Origin: Eubacteriales bacterium
Lineage (GTDB): Bacteria; Bacillota; Clostridia; Peptostreptococcales; Anaerovoracaceae
DNA length: 12,100 nucleotides
Direction of reading: 5' to 3'
Assembly (NCBI GenBank): GCA_028702415.1
Contig: JAQVOT010000018.1
Span: 1-12,100, forward strand
A program made the translations under genes and the position numbers. This document shows positions 1-7,049 of the stretch, one piece after another; within the stretch, counting starts at the first letter, position 1; each line of letters opens with the position of its first letter. Below the pieces are notes generated by a model. It saw only the letters and a list, made by a program, of their open reading frames with translations. It ran no database searches and had not been told where the DNA came from.

Positions 1-54
1 TCTTTCTTCGCCATGGCCAAGTTCTGCAGATGTAATTCTTTCTTCGTAATCCAT
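1..54 (-). CDS. ruvB: RuvB Holliday junction helicase, N-terminal 18 codons only
   Basis: Only the first 18 residues are in the window (MDYEERITSAELGHGEER); the rest lies beyond position 1. This matches the N-terminal arm typical of RuvB, the AAA+ motor that drives branch migration of Holliday junctions together with RuvA. An AAAGGA Shine-Dalgarno sequence lies just upstream of the ATG. The gene follows ruvA on the same strand with a 36-bp gap, which fits a ruvC-ruvA-ruvB operon. The identification rests on the short N-terminus plus gene order; no catalytic motif can be seen here. Confidence 0.85.
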   Translation of the reverse strand, partial: MDYEERITSAELGHGEER

Positions 55-90
55 TTCAATCCTTTCATGCAAAATCAATACCGGCCTTTT

Positions 91-693
91 TTAAAACATA
101 TTCTTAAGTGCACGTTTAATGTATTCTTCAGTGCTCAGATCAGACTCGCTTATTTCGGCAAGAGCGCTTGTGGCTTCACCTCTTGAGTATCCAAGTGAAA
201 CAAGAGCATTTATTGCCTCGGCTCTGCCGCCGTTAGCAGCGCTCGTGGCTGCCCCATCATCCGCATTCCCGCAAGGGTCAATCAGACTCTCTGATGTGAA
301 CTTGTCTTTTAGCTCCAGAACGATTCTCTCTGCGGTTTTTTTGCCTATACCATTGGCTCTCTGAAGAGATTTGGAATCTTCAAATACTATGGTCTGCTTA
401 AACTGATCGAGGGTGAAAGCCGAAAGAACAGCAATTGCAGCTTTCGGACCTACTCCGCTGACGGAAGTCAGTTTCCTGAAAACATCCAGCTCCCCTTTAC
501 CGGAAAAACCGTAAAGGCTCATGTCATCCTCTCTGACAATCATTGCAGTGTGCACCAGCACTTCTTCACCTTCCGCCTTAAGATATGCGCTTGTGTTTGC
601 CGGAACATTCACCTGATATCCCACCCCGTTTACATCCACAATTATGTAACCGTCACCTTTATCGGCCAGTATTCCTCTAAGTAATCCTATCAT
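91..693 (-). CDS. ruvA: RuvA, Holliday junction DNA-binding subunit
   Basis: This 200-residue protein has normal RuvA length and layout. RuvA binds four-way DNA junctions as a tetramer and loads the RuvB motor for branch migration in the cytoplasm. An N-terminal OB-fold (about 1-63, starting MIGLLRG) is followed by two helix-hairpin-helix motifs, SGVGPK at 79-84 and GIGKKT at 115-120. A variable, Gly/Ala/Asp-rich linker (about 134-157) leads to the C-terminal domain III (158-200, with ALVSLGYSRGEA), which contacts RuvB. An AAAGGA ribosome binding site stands six bases before the ATG. The gene starts 22 bp after ruvC and ends 36 bp before ruvB, so it is probably co-transcribed from the LexA-boxed promoter upstream of ruvC. 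Confidence 0.97.
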   Translation of the reverse strand: MIGLLRGILADKGDGYIIVDVNGVGYQVNVPANTSAYLKAEGEEVLVHTAMIVREDDMSLYGFSGKGELDVFRKLTSVSGVGPKAAIAVLSAFTLDQFKQTIVFEDSKSLQRANGIGKKTAERIVLELKDKFTSESLIDPCGNADDGAATSAANGGRAEAINALVSLGYSRGEATSALAEISESDLSTEEYIKRALKNMF

Positions 694-715
694 AATCTAT
701 CCTTTCAAATATCCC

Positions 716-1213
716 TTATCCTGATATTTTGATATTTAATCTGTTATCTGCCGAATGTGCGTGGCATATTGCTGCTGCCAGTGCATCTGCAGTATCATCG
801 GGCTTAGGCACTTCCTTGAGATTCAGCATGGTCTTTACCATAAACTGAATCTGCTTCTTGTCAGCTCTGCCGTATCCCACCAGTGCCTGTTTTATCTGAA
901 GGGGTGTATATTCCTTTACATCCAGCCCGCCTTTAATACAGGCAAGAATTGCTACACCTCTGGCCTGGCTCACGTTAATGGCCGTGGTTGTGTTGGTGTT
1001 AAAAAATAACTTCTCTATACTTGCAACATCCGGGTTGTTTTCCCTGATGATTTCCCGTAGTTCATCATAGAGGATTTCCAGCCTTTCAGACATTAACATA
1101 TCTTTAGCTGTAGTAATGGAGCCATATTCTATTACCCTGAATCTGTTGCCTGTCTGTTCAATTATTCCCCAACCTAAAATGGCATACCCGGGATCAATTC
1201 CTAAAATTTTCAT
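716..1213 (-). CDS. ruvC: RuvC, Holliday junction resolvase
   Basis: This 165-residue protein is the endonuclease that cuts Holliday junctions symmetrically after RuvAB branch migration. It has the RNase H-like fold signature MKILGIDPGY. The four metal-binding acidic residues expected for the family are visible: D7, E67 (in SIEKLFF), D140 and D143 (in KPDDTADALA). Length is within a few residues of the usual 160-175. It is the first gene of the ruvC-ruvA-ruvB operon, and an AGGAG ribosome binding site precedes the ATG. Its promoter overlaps a LexA box, so induction by DNA damage is likely. RuvC is absent from Bacillus, which uses RecU, but is found in Clostridia, consistent with the proposed origin. 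Confidence 0.97.
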   Translation of the reverse strand: MKILGIDPGYAILGWGIIEQTGNRFRVIEYGSITTAKDMLMSERLEILYDELREIIRENNPDVASIEKLFFNTNTTTAINVSQARGVAILACIKGGLDVKEYTPLQIKQALVGYGRADKKQIQFMVKTMLNLKEVPKPDDTADALAAAICHAHSADNRLNIKISG

Positions 1214-1236
1214 TGCTTTTTGTCTCTCCTGGTGTT

Positions 1237-1265
1237 AGTATAACATTCGAACAAATGTTTGTAAA
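1237..1265 (-). promoter_or_regulatory. Sigma-A-type promoter of the ruvCAB operon
   Basis: Read on the minus strand, a -35 box TTTACA (1260-1265) and a -10 box TATACT (1237-1242) are separated by exactly 17 bp; each matches the consensus at 5 of 6 bases. Transcription would start near 1230, giving a leader of about 16 nt with the ruvC ribosome binding site. A LexA box fills most of the spacer. Confidence 0.8.
1248..1261 (-). promoter_or_regulatory. LexA (SOS) box 1, within the ruvC promoter spacer
   Basis: The plus-strand sequence CGAACAAATGTTTG matches 13 of 14 positions of the Bacillus-type LexA consensus CGAACRNRYGTTYC. It lies between the -35 and -10 boxes of the ruvC promoter, where bound LexA would block RNA polymerase. 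The argR promoter is about 85 bp away, so the operator most likely serves ruvCAB. Confidence 0.82.
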
Positions 1266-1268
1266 CCC

Positions 1269-1282
1269 CAAATGTACGTTCG
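1269..1282 (-). promoter_or_regulatory. Possible second, weaker LexA box
   Basis: On the minus strand this reads CGAACGTACATTTG, which keeps a perfect CGAAC half-site and matches 12 of 14 consensus positions. Its centre is 21 bp (two helical turns) from that of box 1, just upstream of the -35 box. Same-face spacing supports cooperative LexA binding, but the second half-site is imperfect. Confidence 0.5.
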
Positions 1283-1343
1283 CATCCATCTCAATTGATT
1301 ATATTCCATAGACCGTATAATTATAGATTTCTGTCAACTGTTA

Positions 1344-1352
1344 TGATATAAT
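1344..1352 (+). promoter_or_regulatory. Extended -10 promoter of argR-recN
   Basis: A perfect -10 box TATAAT (1347-1352) is preceded by the extended -10 element TG at 1344-1345. No good -35 box is found 16-18 bp upstream (only TAGATT), which is acceptable for an extended -10 promoter. The leader to the argR ATG would be about 43 nt. Confidence 0.65.
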
Positions 1353-1401
1353 ACGCACAAATTAATAAACCTGCCTTGTATAACAGATGGAGGTATTTGC
1401 A

Positions 1402-1857
1402 ATGCGTATTTCAAGACAAAATAAAATCCTTGAATTGATCGAGAACTTTGAAATTGAGACCCAGGACAAGCTCGTTAACATGCTCCTGGAATACGGTTAT
1501 GATGTAACACAGGCAACAGTCTCCCGTGACATTAAAGAACTCCAGCTGATCAAAACGCTGGGACAAAATGGTGTGTATAAATATGCATTATCTAAGAATG
1601 AGGGAGGCCCTGTTCCTGAAAGACTTACAGATATATACAGAAGCACTGTTCGTTCAATTGTAAAATCAGGAAATATTATTCTTCTAAAATGTCTTTCGGG
1701 TTGCGGTAATGCCGCAGGTGAAGCACTTGATTATATGTCACTCAATCATGTAATAGGTTCTGTCGCCGGTGATAACACCCTTCTGCTGGTAACCGATGAC
1801 CCTGCCAATTCTGATGAGGTTGTGGACTATCTGCAGAAGATGCTGGACAAAAAATAA
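1402..1857 (+). CDS. argR: ArgR/AhrC-type arginine repressor
   Basis: This 151-residue protein is the hexameric, arginine-sensing transcription factor that represses arginine biosynthesis and may activate catabolism. Residues 1-70 form the winged helix-turn-helix DNA-binding domain, with the recognition segment ATVSRDIKEL at 38-47. The C-terminal oligomerisation and arginine-binding domain (about 75-151) contains GSVAGDNT at 119-126, corresponding to the family motif GTxxGDDT, with the second Asp replaced by Asn. I chose the ATG at 1402 because GGAGG (1389-1393) lies eight bases before it; an in-frame ATG at 1387 would overlap this ribosome binding site and leave none for itself. The argR-recN pairing is common in Firmicutes. 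If more than one ArgR paralogue exists in this genome, its exact role could differ. Confidence 0.93.
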   Translation: MRISRQNKILELIENFEIETQDKLVNMLLEYGYDVTQATVSRDIKELQLIKTLGQNGVYKYALSKNEGGPVPERLTDIYRSTVRSIVKSGNIILLKCLSGCGNAAGEALDYMSLNHVIGSVAGDNTLLLVTDDPANSDEVVDYLQKMLDKK

Positions 1858-1869
1858 GAGGTACAGGAT

Positions 1870-3489
1870 ATGATCAAACATATCAGTATTAGAAATTTTG
1901 CAATCATTGAAAATGTAGATCTGGACCTGGGAGATGGGCTCAACATAATTACCGGCGAAACAGGTGCCGGTAAATCGATAGTAATAGAAGCAGTGAGCCT
2001 GGCTCTTGGCAGTCGGGCAGACACTGCTTTTGTACGTTCAGGATGCGATAAGGCAACCATCCAGATGATTGCGTATTATGATGGTGAAGAATATATTATA
2101 ACCCGTGACATTTCTGCCGGCGGCCGAAATATCTGCCGGATTAACGACGAAATCGTGACCCTGGGAACCCTCAGCAATCTATGCAGCAAACTTGCAGACA
2201 TTCATGGACAGTACGACCACCAGTCGCTTCTTTATCCGGACAACCACATTCGCCTTGTTGATCTTTACCGCAGAGATGAAATTTCAGGTGCAAAGTCAGA
2301 TGTTGCTCTACTGTTTTATGAATATGAAGCCCTTCTAAAAAAAATGGCCACTCTAAAAAAGGACCAGGCTGAAGGCCAGAGGCAAAAGGACTTCATGGAA
2401 TATGAACTGCATGAAATCACTGAAGCCCACCTTATCCCCGGCGAAGATTTTAGGCTGGCAGAAGAGATATCACTCCTCCAGAACAGCGAGAAAATATTTC
2501 AGAATCTGGCAGGTGCTTATCAGCTTGCAACTGACGGCGACTTCCCTGTTCTTGCAGCGATGAAGCAGGTGGCGGATATGGTAGAATACACTTCTGAGTA
2601 TAGTGAAGAACTTGCTGAACTGGCTGAAAGGATCAAAGGAGTATACTACGAATACGAAGATGCCTGTTCCAGTATAAGAGAGTGCCGTGACAAAACGGTA
2701 TTTGACCCTGAAGCACTTGATAATGCAATTCAGCGGGAAGAAATGATTAACAGGCTAAAAAACAAGCACGGTCGTGATATTCCTCAACTTATCATGTATG
2801 CGGATGAACTTAAACTTCGCCTTGATTCCATTGAAAATGCAGATGAAGAGATGTGCCGAATCGAAAGCGAAATAAAAAAAATCGTAATTGCCCTTAAGGA
2901 TGCCAGTAACAAGTTAAGCTGCGCACGCAAGGAATCAGCAAAAGCTCTCGAAAAACTAATTACGGAGCAGTTGACACAACTCAACTTCACCGATGCTGAA
3001 TTCCGAATAGATTTCAAAGATATAGAAGCTTTCAGCCCGGAAGGAACAGATATTGTGGAATTTCTTATTACAACCAATAGAGGAGAGCCCTTGAAGTCAC
3101 TTAGCAAAATAGCATCCGGTGGTGAAATGTCCCGTATTATGCTGGCATTCAAAAAAATAATCGGAGATTACGATGAAATACCTACAATGATCTTTGATGA
3201 AATCGACAGCGGTATAAGTGGCATAGCTGCCTCTGTTGTTGGCCGCAAACTAAGGGAAATCGCAGAAAAACATCAGATAATCTGCATAACCCATTTGCCT
3301 CAAATTGCAGCTTATGGTACTTCAAATTATCGCATATCCAAACATTCAGATGATTCAATGACTTACACGACTGTTGATGCCCTCAACGAAAAAGAACGGA
3401 TTGCAGAAATCGCCAGACTGCTGGGAGGCGAAAACATAACAGACACCACTCTGGCCTCTGCTCGCGAACTGATATATGCATCTAAATGA
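1870..3489 (+). CDS. recN: RecN, SMC-like DNA double-strand break repair ATPase
   Basis: RecN is an SMC-like ATPase recruited early to DNA double-strand breaks, where it helps bring ends and sister DNA together for RecA-dependent repair. The 539-residue protein is slightly short for the family (about 550-570). It has an N-terminal Walker A motif GETGAGKS (29-36), the segment DIHGQYDHQSLL near 113-124, a charged coiled-coil centre, then the ABC signature (SGGEMS, 416-421), Walker B MIFDE (440-444) and the conserved ITHLPQ (473-478). An AAGAGG ribosome binding site overlaps the argR stop codon, and only 12 bp separate the genes, so recN is probably translated from the argR transcript. No separate promoter or LexA box is visible directly in front of it. 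Confidence 0.96.
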   Translation: MIKHISIRNFAIIENVDLDLGDGLNIITGETGAGKSIVIEAVSLALGSRADTAFVRSGCDKATIQMIAYYDGEEYIITRDISAGGRNICRINDEIVTLGTLSNLCSKLADIHGQYDHQSLLYPDNHIRLVDLYRRDEISGAKSDVALLFYEYEALLKKMATLKKDQAEGQRQKDFMEYELHEITEAHLIPGEDFRLAEEISLLQNSEKIFQNLAGAYQLATDGDFPVLAAMKQVADMVEYTSEYSEELAELAERIKGVYYEYEDACSSIRECRDKTVFDPEALDNAIQREEMINRLKNKHGRDIPQLIMYADELKLRLDSIENADEEMCRIESEIKKIVIALKDASNKLSCARKESAKALEKLITEQLTQLNFTDAEFRIDFKDIEAFSPEGTDIVEFLITTNRGEPLKSLSKIASGGEMSRIMLAFKKIIGDYDEIPTMIFDEIDSGISGIAASVVGRKLREIAEKHQIICITHLPQIAAYGTSNYRISKHSDDSMTYTTVDALNEKERIAEIARLLGGENITDTTLASARELIYASK

Positions 3490-3525
3490 CTCTCAGGTGA
3501 GTTCAATTTGCCAGGGATTAAATAC

Positions 3526-3557
3526 AACAAAAGAACCAGATATCTGGTTCTTTTGTT
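3526..3557. terminator. Bidirectional intrinsic terminator between recN and ispH-rpsA
   Basis: This is a perfect 32-bp palindrome: 16 bases, beginning AACAAAAGAACC, followed by their exact reverse complement. Each strand yields a GC-containing stem (AGAACCAGAT with its complement) followed by a U-rich run (CTTTTGTT). It starts 36 bp after the recN stop and ends 18 bp after the rpsA stop on the opposite strand, so it can end both convergent transcripts. Confidence 0.9.
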
Positions 3558-3575
3558 ATTATCTTGTTTATTATT

Positions 3576-5711
3576 TTACGCTTCCTCTGCAGGTTCTTCT
3601 ACAGCAGCTTCTTCCGAACTTTCTTCAGCAACTGCTATTTCAGCTACCGGAGCCTCTTCAGGAACAGGTGCTTCTTCAACCTTTGCGTCTTCAGTCTTTG
3701 CTTCTTCAACCTTTGCGGCTTCAGCCTTTTCAGCCTCAACCTTTGCAGCTTCAGCCTTTGCAGCCTCAGCTTCTGCCTTCTCTGCAGCGATTTCCTCAGC
3801 CGTAGGAGGATCCATTGTTTCTCTGATGCTCAGTGAAATCCTCTTTCTGTCCTTATCAACCTCCAGAATCTTAACCTGTACAGTCTGTCCAACTTCCAGT
3901 TCATTGCTTAGATTTTCAACTCTCTTATGAGCAACTTCTGAAATGTGTACAAGCCCGTCCAGACCCGGTTCCAGTTCTACGAATGCGCCGTATTCCTTTA
4001 TCTGAACAACTTTACCTTCGATAATCTGGCCAACCTGATACTTCTCGTCAATTACACTCCATGGTTCTGGAGTGTTCTGCTTCAGACCCAGTGAAATCTT
4101 TTCTTTTTCTTCGTTCATTGAGAGAACTTTAACGTTAATCTTGTCCCCAATTTTCAGAACTTCCTGAGGGTGCTTAAGCTTGCCCCATGAAATCTCAGAA
4201 ATATGAAGCAGTCCGTCGATTCCACCGATATCTACGAATGCACCGTAGTCAGTGAATCTCATTACTGTGCCCTCAACAATATCGTCTACATTCAGCTTGT
4301 CCCAGACTTCCTTAACAAGTTTCTGTCTTTCTTCACCGAGATACAACTTGTGTGAGAATACAGCCTTTGTCTTGGAAGGATCGATCCTGAATACCTTTAC
4401 TTCCATAGTCTTGCCGATAAACTCTTCTGCATCAACTACGAAGTGATCGGACAGCTGTGAGAGTGGGATGAATCCCGAGAATTCTTTGTACTCTGCAATA
4501 ACGCCACCCTTTACAGCTCTTGTTACTTTTACTTCAAGAACTGATTTATCTTCATACGCCTTAACTATTTCTTCCCAGTTGGCGATGTATTCCAATTTCT
4601 TAGTTGAAAGTAAGATGCCGCCATCTCCATCATCAGTCTTGATTACCTTAGCCTTGATTTCGTCATCTACCTTAAAAACATCAGTGAGGCTCTGTCCTTC
4701 TTCAAGGCTGGCTTCTGATTTAGGAAGAATACCGTCTTTCTTGACTCCTAAATTAACAATTACTTCTCCTTCATTAACCTGATGAACTTTTCCGGTAACG
4801 ATTTCTCCGTTCCTTGGCAGCTTAAGCGATTTGTCGATATCCACTTCTAAAAGCAGTTCCGCCATGGTTAATTCTTTGTTTTCGCTCATATTAGCAATAA
4901 CCTCCTTAATTGTGTAGTCAGGCGTCGAAGCACCTGCTACCGTACCTATTTTATTACATTTTCTTAACTGGTGCAATGGCAAATCTTCTTTATTGGCAAT
5001 TAAATAGGTGTGTTCGCAATACTTTTTTGCTATATCAAAAAGCTTTCTGGTATTAGAACTCATTCTGTCACCTATTACCAGCATCACATCACTTTCTTTT
5101 GCAAGTCTCTCACATTCATCCTGGCGCTCTTTTGTGGCTTTGCAGATGGTGTTATGAAGTTCGAAACACACACCCTCTTCTTCCAGCTTGGAAATGACAT
5201 CATCAAGAATTTCCTGCCTTAAAGTAGTCTGCGCCACCACGAATAATTCCTCCGAAAAACCGCCCTGAGCACTGTTAATTATTATTGCAGGCTTGTCCTT
5301 GCTGCACCAGCCTGCTATACCTTTCACTTCCGGATGATTTTCGTCCCCGACAATGAGGACCTGTTTATTGGTTTCCCGGACCAGATTATGAATCTTTTCA
5401 ACAAAAGGGCATGTTGCATCCACCAGTCTGATGCCTTTTTTTGCCGCCAGATTATAAACCTTCTCCGGTTCCCCATGTGAACGAATTACTACAGTGCTTC
5501 CTTCCTCAGCCTCCTCCAGACTGCTGATGACATGAACACCCCTTTTTTCCAGATCCTCAACAACTGTTTCATTGTGGATAAGAGGACCCAGAGAATAGAT
5601 TTTACCCTTTGCTGCTCCGTTTACAGCCATGTCTATTGCTCTCTTTACACCGAAGCAAAAGCCGGCACTTTTCGCTACAATTATTCGCTTGTTTACAAAA
5701 TTATCTGTCAT
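3576..5711 (-). CDS. ispH-rpsA: Fused IspH (HMBPP reductase) and ribosomal protein S1
   Basis: This 711-residue protein joins two housekeeping functions. Residues 1-280 are IspH (LytB), the [4Fe-4S] reductase for the last MEP-pathway step, which turns HMBPP into IPP and DMAPP. The three cluster cysteines are C19 (AGFCFGVKRA), C101 (DATCPFVEKIH) and C190 (NTICKAT); substrate-site residues H46, H79, H126, E128, SSN 218-220 and ASTP 261-264 are present. Four S1 RNA-binding domains follow at about 302-372, 388-455, 476-544 and 561-630, then an Ala/Glu/Lys tail (636-711). The fusion is known in Clostridia. The start overlaps the rarA stop by 11 bp and has only a weak ribosome binding site, which suggests translational coupling. 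A strong internal site precedes Met275 and may give free S1 of 437 residues. Confidence 0.95.
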   Translation of the reverse strand: MTDNFVNKRIIVAKSAGFCFGVKRAIDMAVNGAAKGKIYSLGPLIHNETVVEDLEKRGVHVISSLEEAEEGSTVVIRSHGEPEKVYNLAAKKGIRLVDATCPFVEKIHNLVRETNKQVLIVGDENHPEVKGIAGWCSKDKPAIIINSAQGGFSEELFVVAQTTLRQEILDDVISKLEEEGVCFELHNTICKATKERQDECERLAKESDVMLVIGDRMSSNTRKLFDIAKKYCEHTYLIANKEDLPLHQLRKCNKIGTVAGASTPDYTIKEVIANMSENKELTMAELLLEVDIDKSLKLPRNGEIVTGKVHQVNEGEVIVNLGVKKDGILPKSEASLEEGQSLTDVFKVDDEIKAKVIKTDDGDGGILLSTKKLEYIANWEEIVKAYEDKSVLEVKVTRAVKGGVIAEYKEFSGFIPLSQLSDHFVVDAEEFIGKTMEVKVFRIDPSKTKAVFSHKLYLGEERQKLVKEVWDKLNVDDIVEGTVMRFTDYGAFVDIGGIDGLLHISEISWGKLKHPQEVLKIGDKINVKVLSMNEEKEKISLGLKQNTPEPWSVIDEKYQVGQIIEGKVVQIKEYGAFVELEPGLDGLVHISEVAHKRVENLSNELEVGQTVQVKILEVDKDRKRISLSIRETMDPPTAEEIAAEKAEAEAAKAEAAKVEAEKAEAAKVEEAKTEDAKVEEAPVPEEAPVAEIAVAEESSEEAAVEEPAEEA
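3670..3789 (-). repeat. 15-bp tandem repeat encoding the S1 C-terminal tail
   Basis: About eight degenerate 15-bp units lie in register (for example GCTTCTTCAACCTTT at 3670-3684 and again, identical, at 3700-3714; GCAGCTTCAGCCTTT at 3745-3759). On the coding strand each unit encodes five residues of the pattern AKxEx, forming much of the Ala/Glu/Lys tail after the last S1 domain. The units keep the reading frame and vary mainly by single-base changes. The last unit is poorly conserved. Confidence 0.8.
4889..4907 (-). promoter_or_regulatory. Internal ribosome binding site and start for free S1
   Basis: On the minus strand a full AAGGAGG (4901-4907) lies 11 bases before an in-frame ATG (4887-4889), codon Met275 of the fusion. 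Starting here would remove the IspH part and give a 437-residue S1-like protein with all four S1 domains. The site is much stronger than the one at the fusion's own start. The codons for Lys-Glu-Val create the motif, so chance is possible. Confidence 0.45.
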
Positions 5712-6990
5712 TGGTTTTATCTATTTTTCTCAGTTCATCAAGATACTTTTTGAATGCGCCTTCGCTGCCGTTTTCTCCCGGTTTGTAATAGCGAACGCCC
5801 TCTTTGTAAAGATTGTCCGGTAGATACTGCTGTGTTACATATCCCCCATAAGCATGGGGATATTTATAATCGAGCCCTCTTCCAAGTCTGGCTGCTCCCC
5901 CATAATGGGAATCCATAAGATGAGCCGGCACAGCATCTATTTTCCTTGAATGAATATCGGAAAGCGCAGCATTAAGTGCTTCGTTTGCCCGGTTTGATTT
6001 AGGACATGAAGCCATCAGTATCGTAGCCTGAGCAAGTGGAATCTGTGCCTCTGGGAAGCCTATCATACGAGCCGCCTGCACGCACGCGGTTACAATTGAA
6101 ATAGCATTAGGATATGCCATTCCGATATCTTCTGAGGCCATTACCATAAGACGTCGTCCGATCATCATTTCATCTGCCCCTCCATCAATAAGCCGAGCCA
6201 GATAATGTATTGCCGCATCAGGGTCGGATCCTCTCACTGATTTCTGCAGTGCCGAAAGCAAATTGTATTTGTCCTCTTCCTTATCGTAGAATGTTGTCTG
6301 CTTTTGCATGGCTTCTGCCACAATACTGCTGTCAAGCTTCTGACCTTCTGACAGATTATCTACTATAAATCCCAGGGCATCCAGTGCCACTCTGCAGTCC
6401 CCGCCTGCCATCTTGGCCAGAATTGTCAGGGCCTCCTCATCATATTGCACTCCCAGACCTCCGAAGCCTTTTTCACTGTCTGTGAGAGTTCGCTTCAAAA
6501 TTGTAAGGATGTCCGTATACTCAAGGTGTTTGAATTCATATATGTTCCGAACGCGACTGAGAATTGCGTTATTGATGGAGAAATATGGATTTTCTGTGGT
6601 GCTCCCGATAAATTTCACAATACCTTCTTCTATTGCCTTGAGAAGTGAATCCTGCTGAAGCTTGTTCCAGCGGTGCACCTCATCAACATAGAGCACTGTA
6701 GTTTCTTTCATAAGACCATGAAATCTGTCAGCGGCATTCTTCAGAATTTCCTTCAACTCCTTTATCCCTGTGGTGGAAGCATTTATCTCAACAAAACTAC
6801 CATCCAGTTCTCCTGCAATAATGCGAGCAAGTGTTGTCTTGCCGGTTCCGCTGGGGCCAAAGAAAATTGCGGATTCAAATGTCTTGTTTTTTATTGAATT
6901 GTAAAAAAGGGATCCCTCATCCACAAAATGCTTCTGTCCAACGAAGCCTTCCAGTCTTTCGGGGCGCATTTTGGTACTCAGTGGAATCAT
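5701..6990 (-). CDS. rarA: RarA/MgsA, replication-associated AAA+ ATPase
   Basis: RarA (MgsA) is a AAA+ ATPase of the clamp-loader/WRNIP1 family that acts at stalled replication forks. The 429-residue protein has Walker A GPSGTGKT (45-52), Walker B VLYVDEVH (99-106) in the family block DEVHRWNKLQQD, sensor 1 GSTTEN (129-134) and an arginine-finger region LSRVR (144-148). The C-terminal tetramerisation region includes the conserved HYGGAARLGRGLDYKYPHAYGG-type block near residues 370-392. I chose the ATG at 6990 because AGGAGG (6996-7001) lies five bases upstream; an in-frame ATG at 7029 would sit before the -10 box. The stop overlaps the ispH start by 11 bp, so the two genes form one operon. 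The usual clostridial neighbour cmk is not between them. Confidence 0.94.
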   Translation of the reverse strand: MIPLSTKMRPERLEGFVGQKHFVDEGSLFYNSIKNKTFESAIFFGPSGTGKTTLARIIAGELDGSFVEINASTTGIKELKEILKNAADRFHGLMKETTVLYVDEVHRWNKLQQDSLLKAIEEGIVKFIGSTTENPYFSINNAILSRVRNIYEFKHLEYTDILTILKRTLTDSEKGFGGLGVQYDEEALTILAKMAGGDCRVALDALGFIVDNLSEGQKLDSSIVAEAMQKQTTFYDKEEDKYNLLSALQKSVRGSDPDAAIHYLARLIDGGADEMMIGRRLMVMASEDIGMAYPNAISIVTACVQAARMIGFPEAQIPLAQATILMASCPKSNRANEALNAALSDIHSRKIDAVPAHLMDSHYGGAARLGRGLDYKYPHAYGGYVTQQYLPDNLYKEGVRYYKPGENGSEGAFKKYLDELRKIDKTNDR

Positions 6991-7020
6991 TTCCGCCTCC
7001 TGCATTATTTTTGTAAAAGC

Positions 7021-7049
7021 ATTATACACTAAAAAACGGGCTGAGTCAT
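7021..7049 (-). promoter_or_regulatory. Promoter of rarA-ispH-rpsA, overlapping a terminator
   Basis: On the minus strand a perfect -10 box TATAAT (7021-7026) is preceded, 17 bp upstream, by ATGACT (7044-7049), which matches the -35 consensus at 4 of 6 positions. The -35 hexamer lies in the loop and stem of the permease terminator. Transcription would start near 7014, just before the rarA ribosome binding site. Confidence 0.65.

Noticed and set aside
1387..1401. Upstream ATG as the argR start
   Set aside because: The GGAGG ribosome binding site for the ATG at 1402 lies inside these codons, and the extra residues are not typical of ArgR.
2784..3152. 122-codon minus-strand frame inside recN
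   Set aside because: It lies wholly within a conserved recN coding region, has low-complexity Ser/Ile composition and no ribosome binding site or recognisable motif.
3508..3930. Ser/Ala-rich 140-codon open frame on the plus strand opposite the S1 tail
   Set aside because: It is the antisense image of the repetitive Ala/Glu/Lys codons of ispH-rpsA, overlaps the terminator, and has no ribosome binding site.
6991..7029. Upstream ATG codons as the rarA start
   Set aside because: AGGAGG at 6996-7001 points to the ATG at 6990, and the -10 box at 7021-7026 would lie inside the longer frame.
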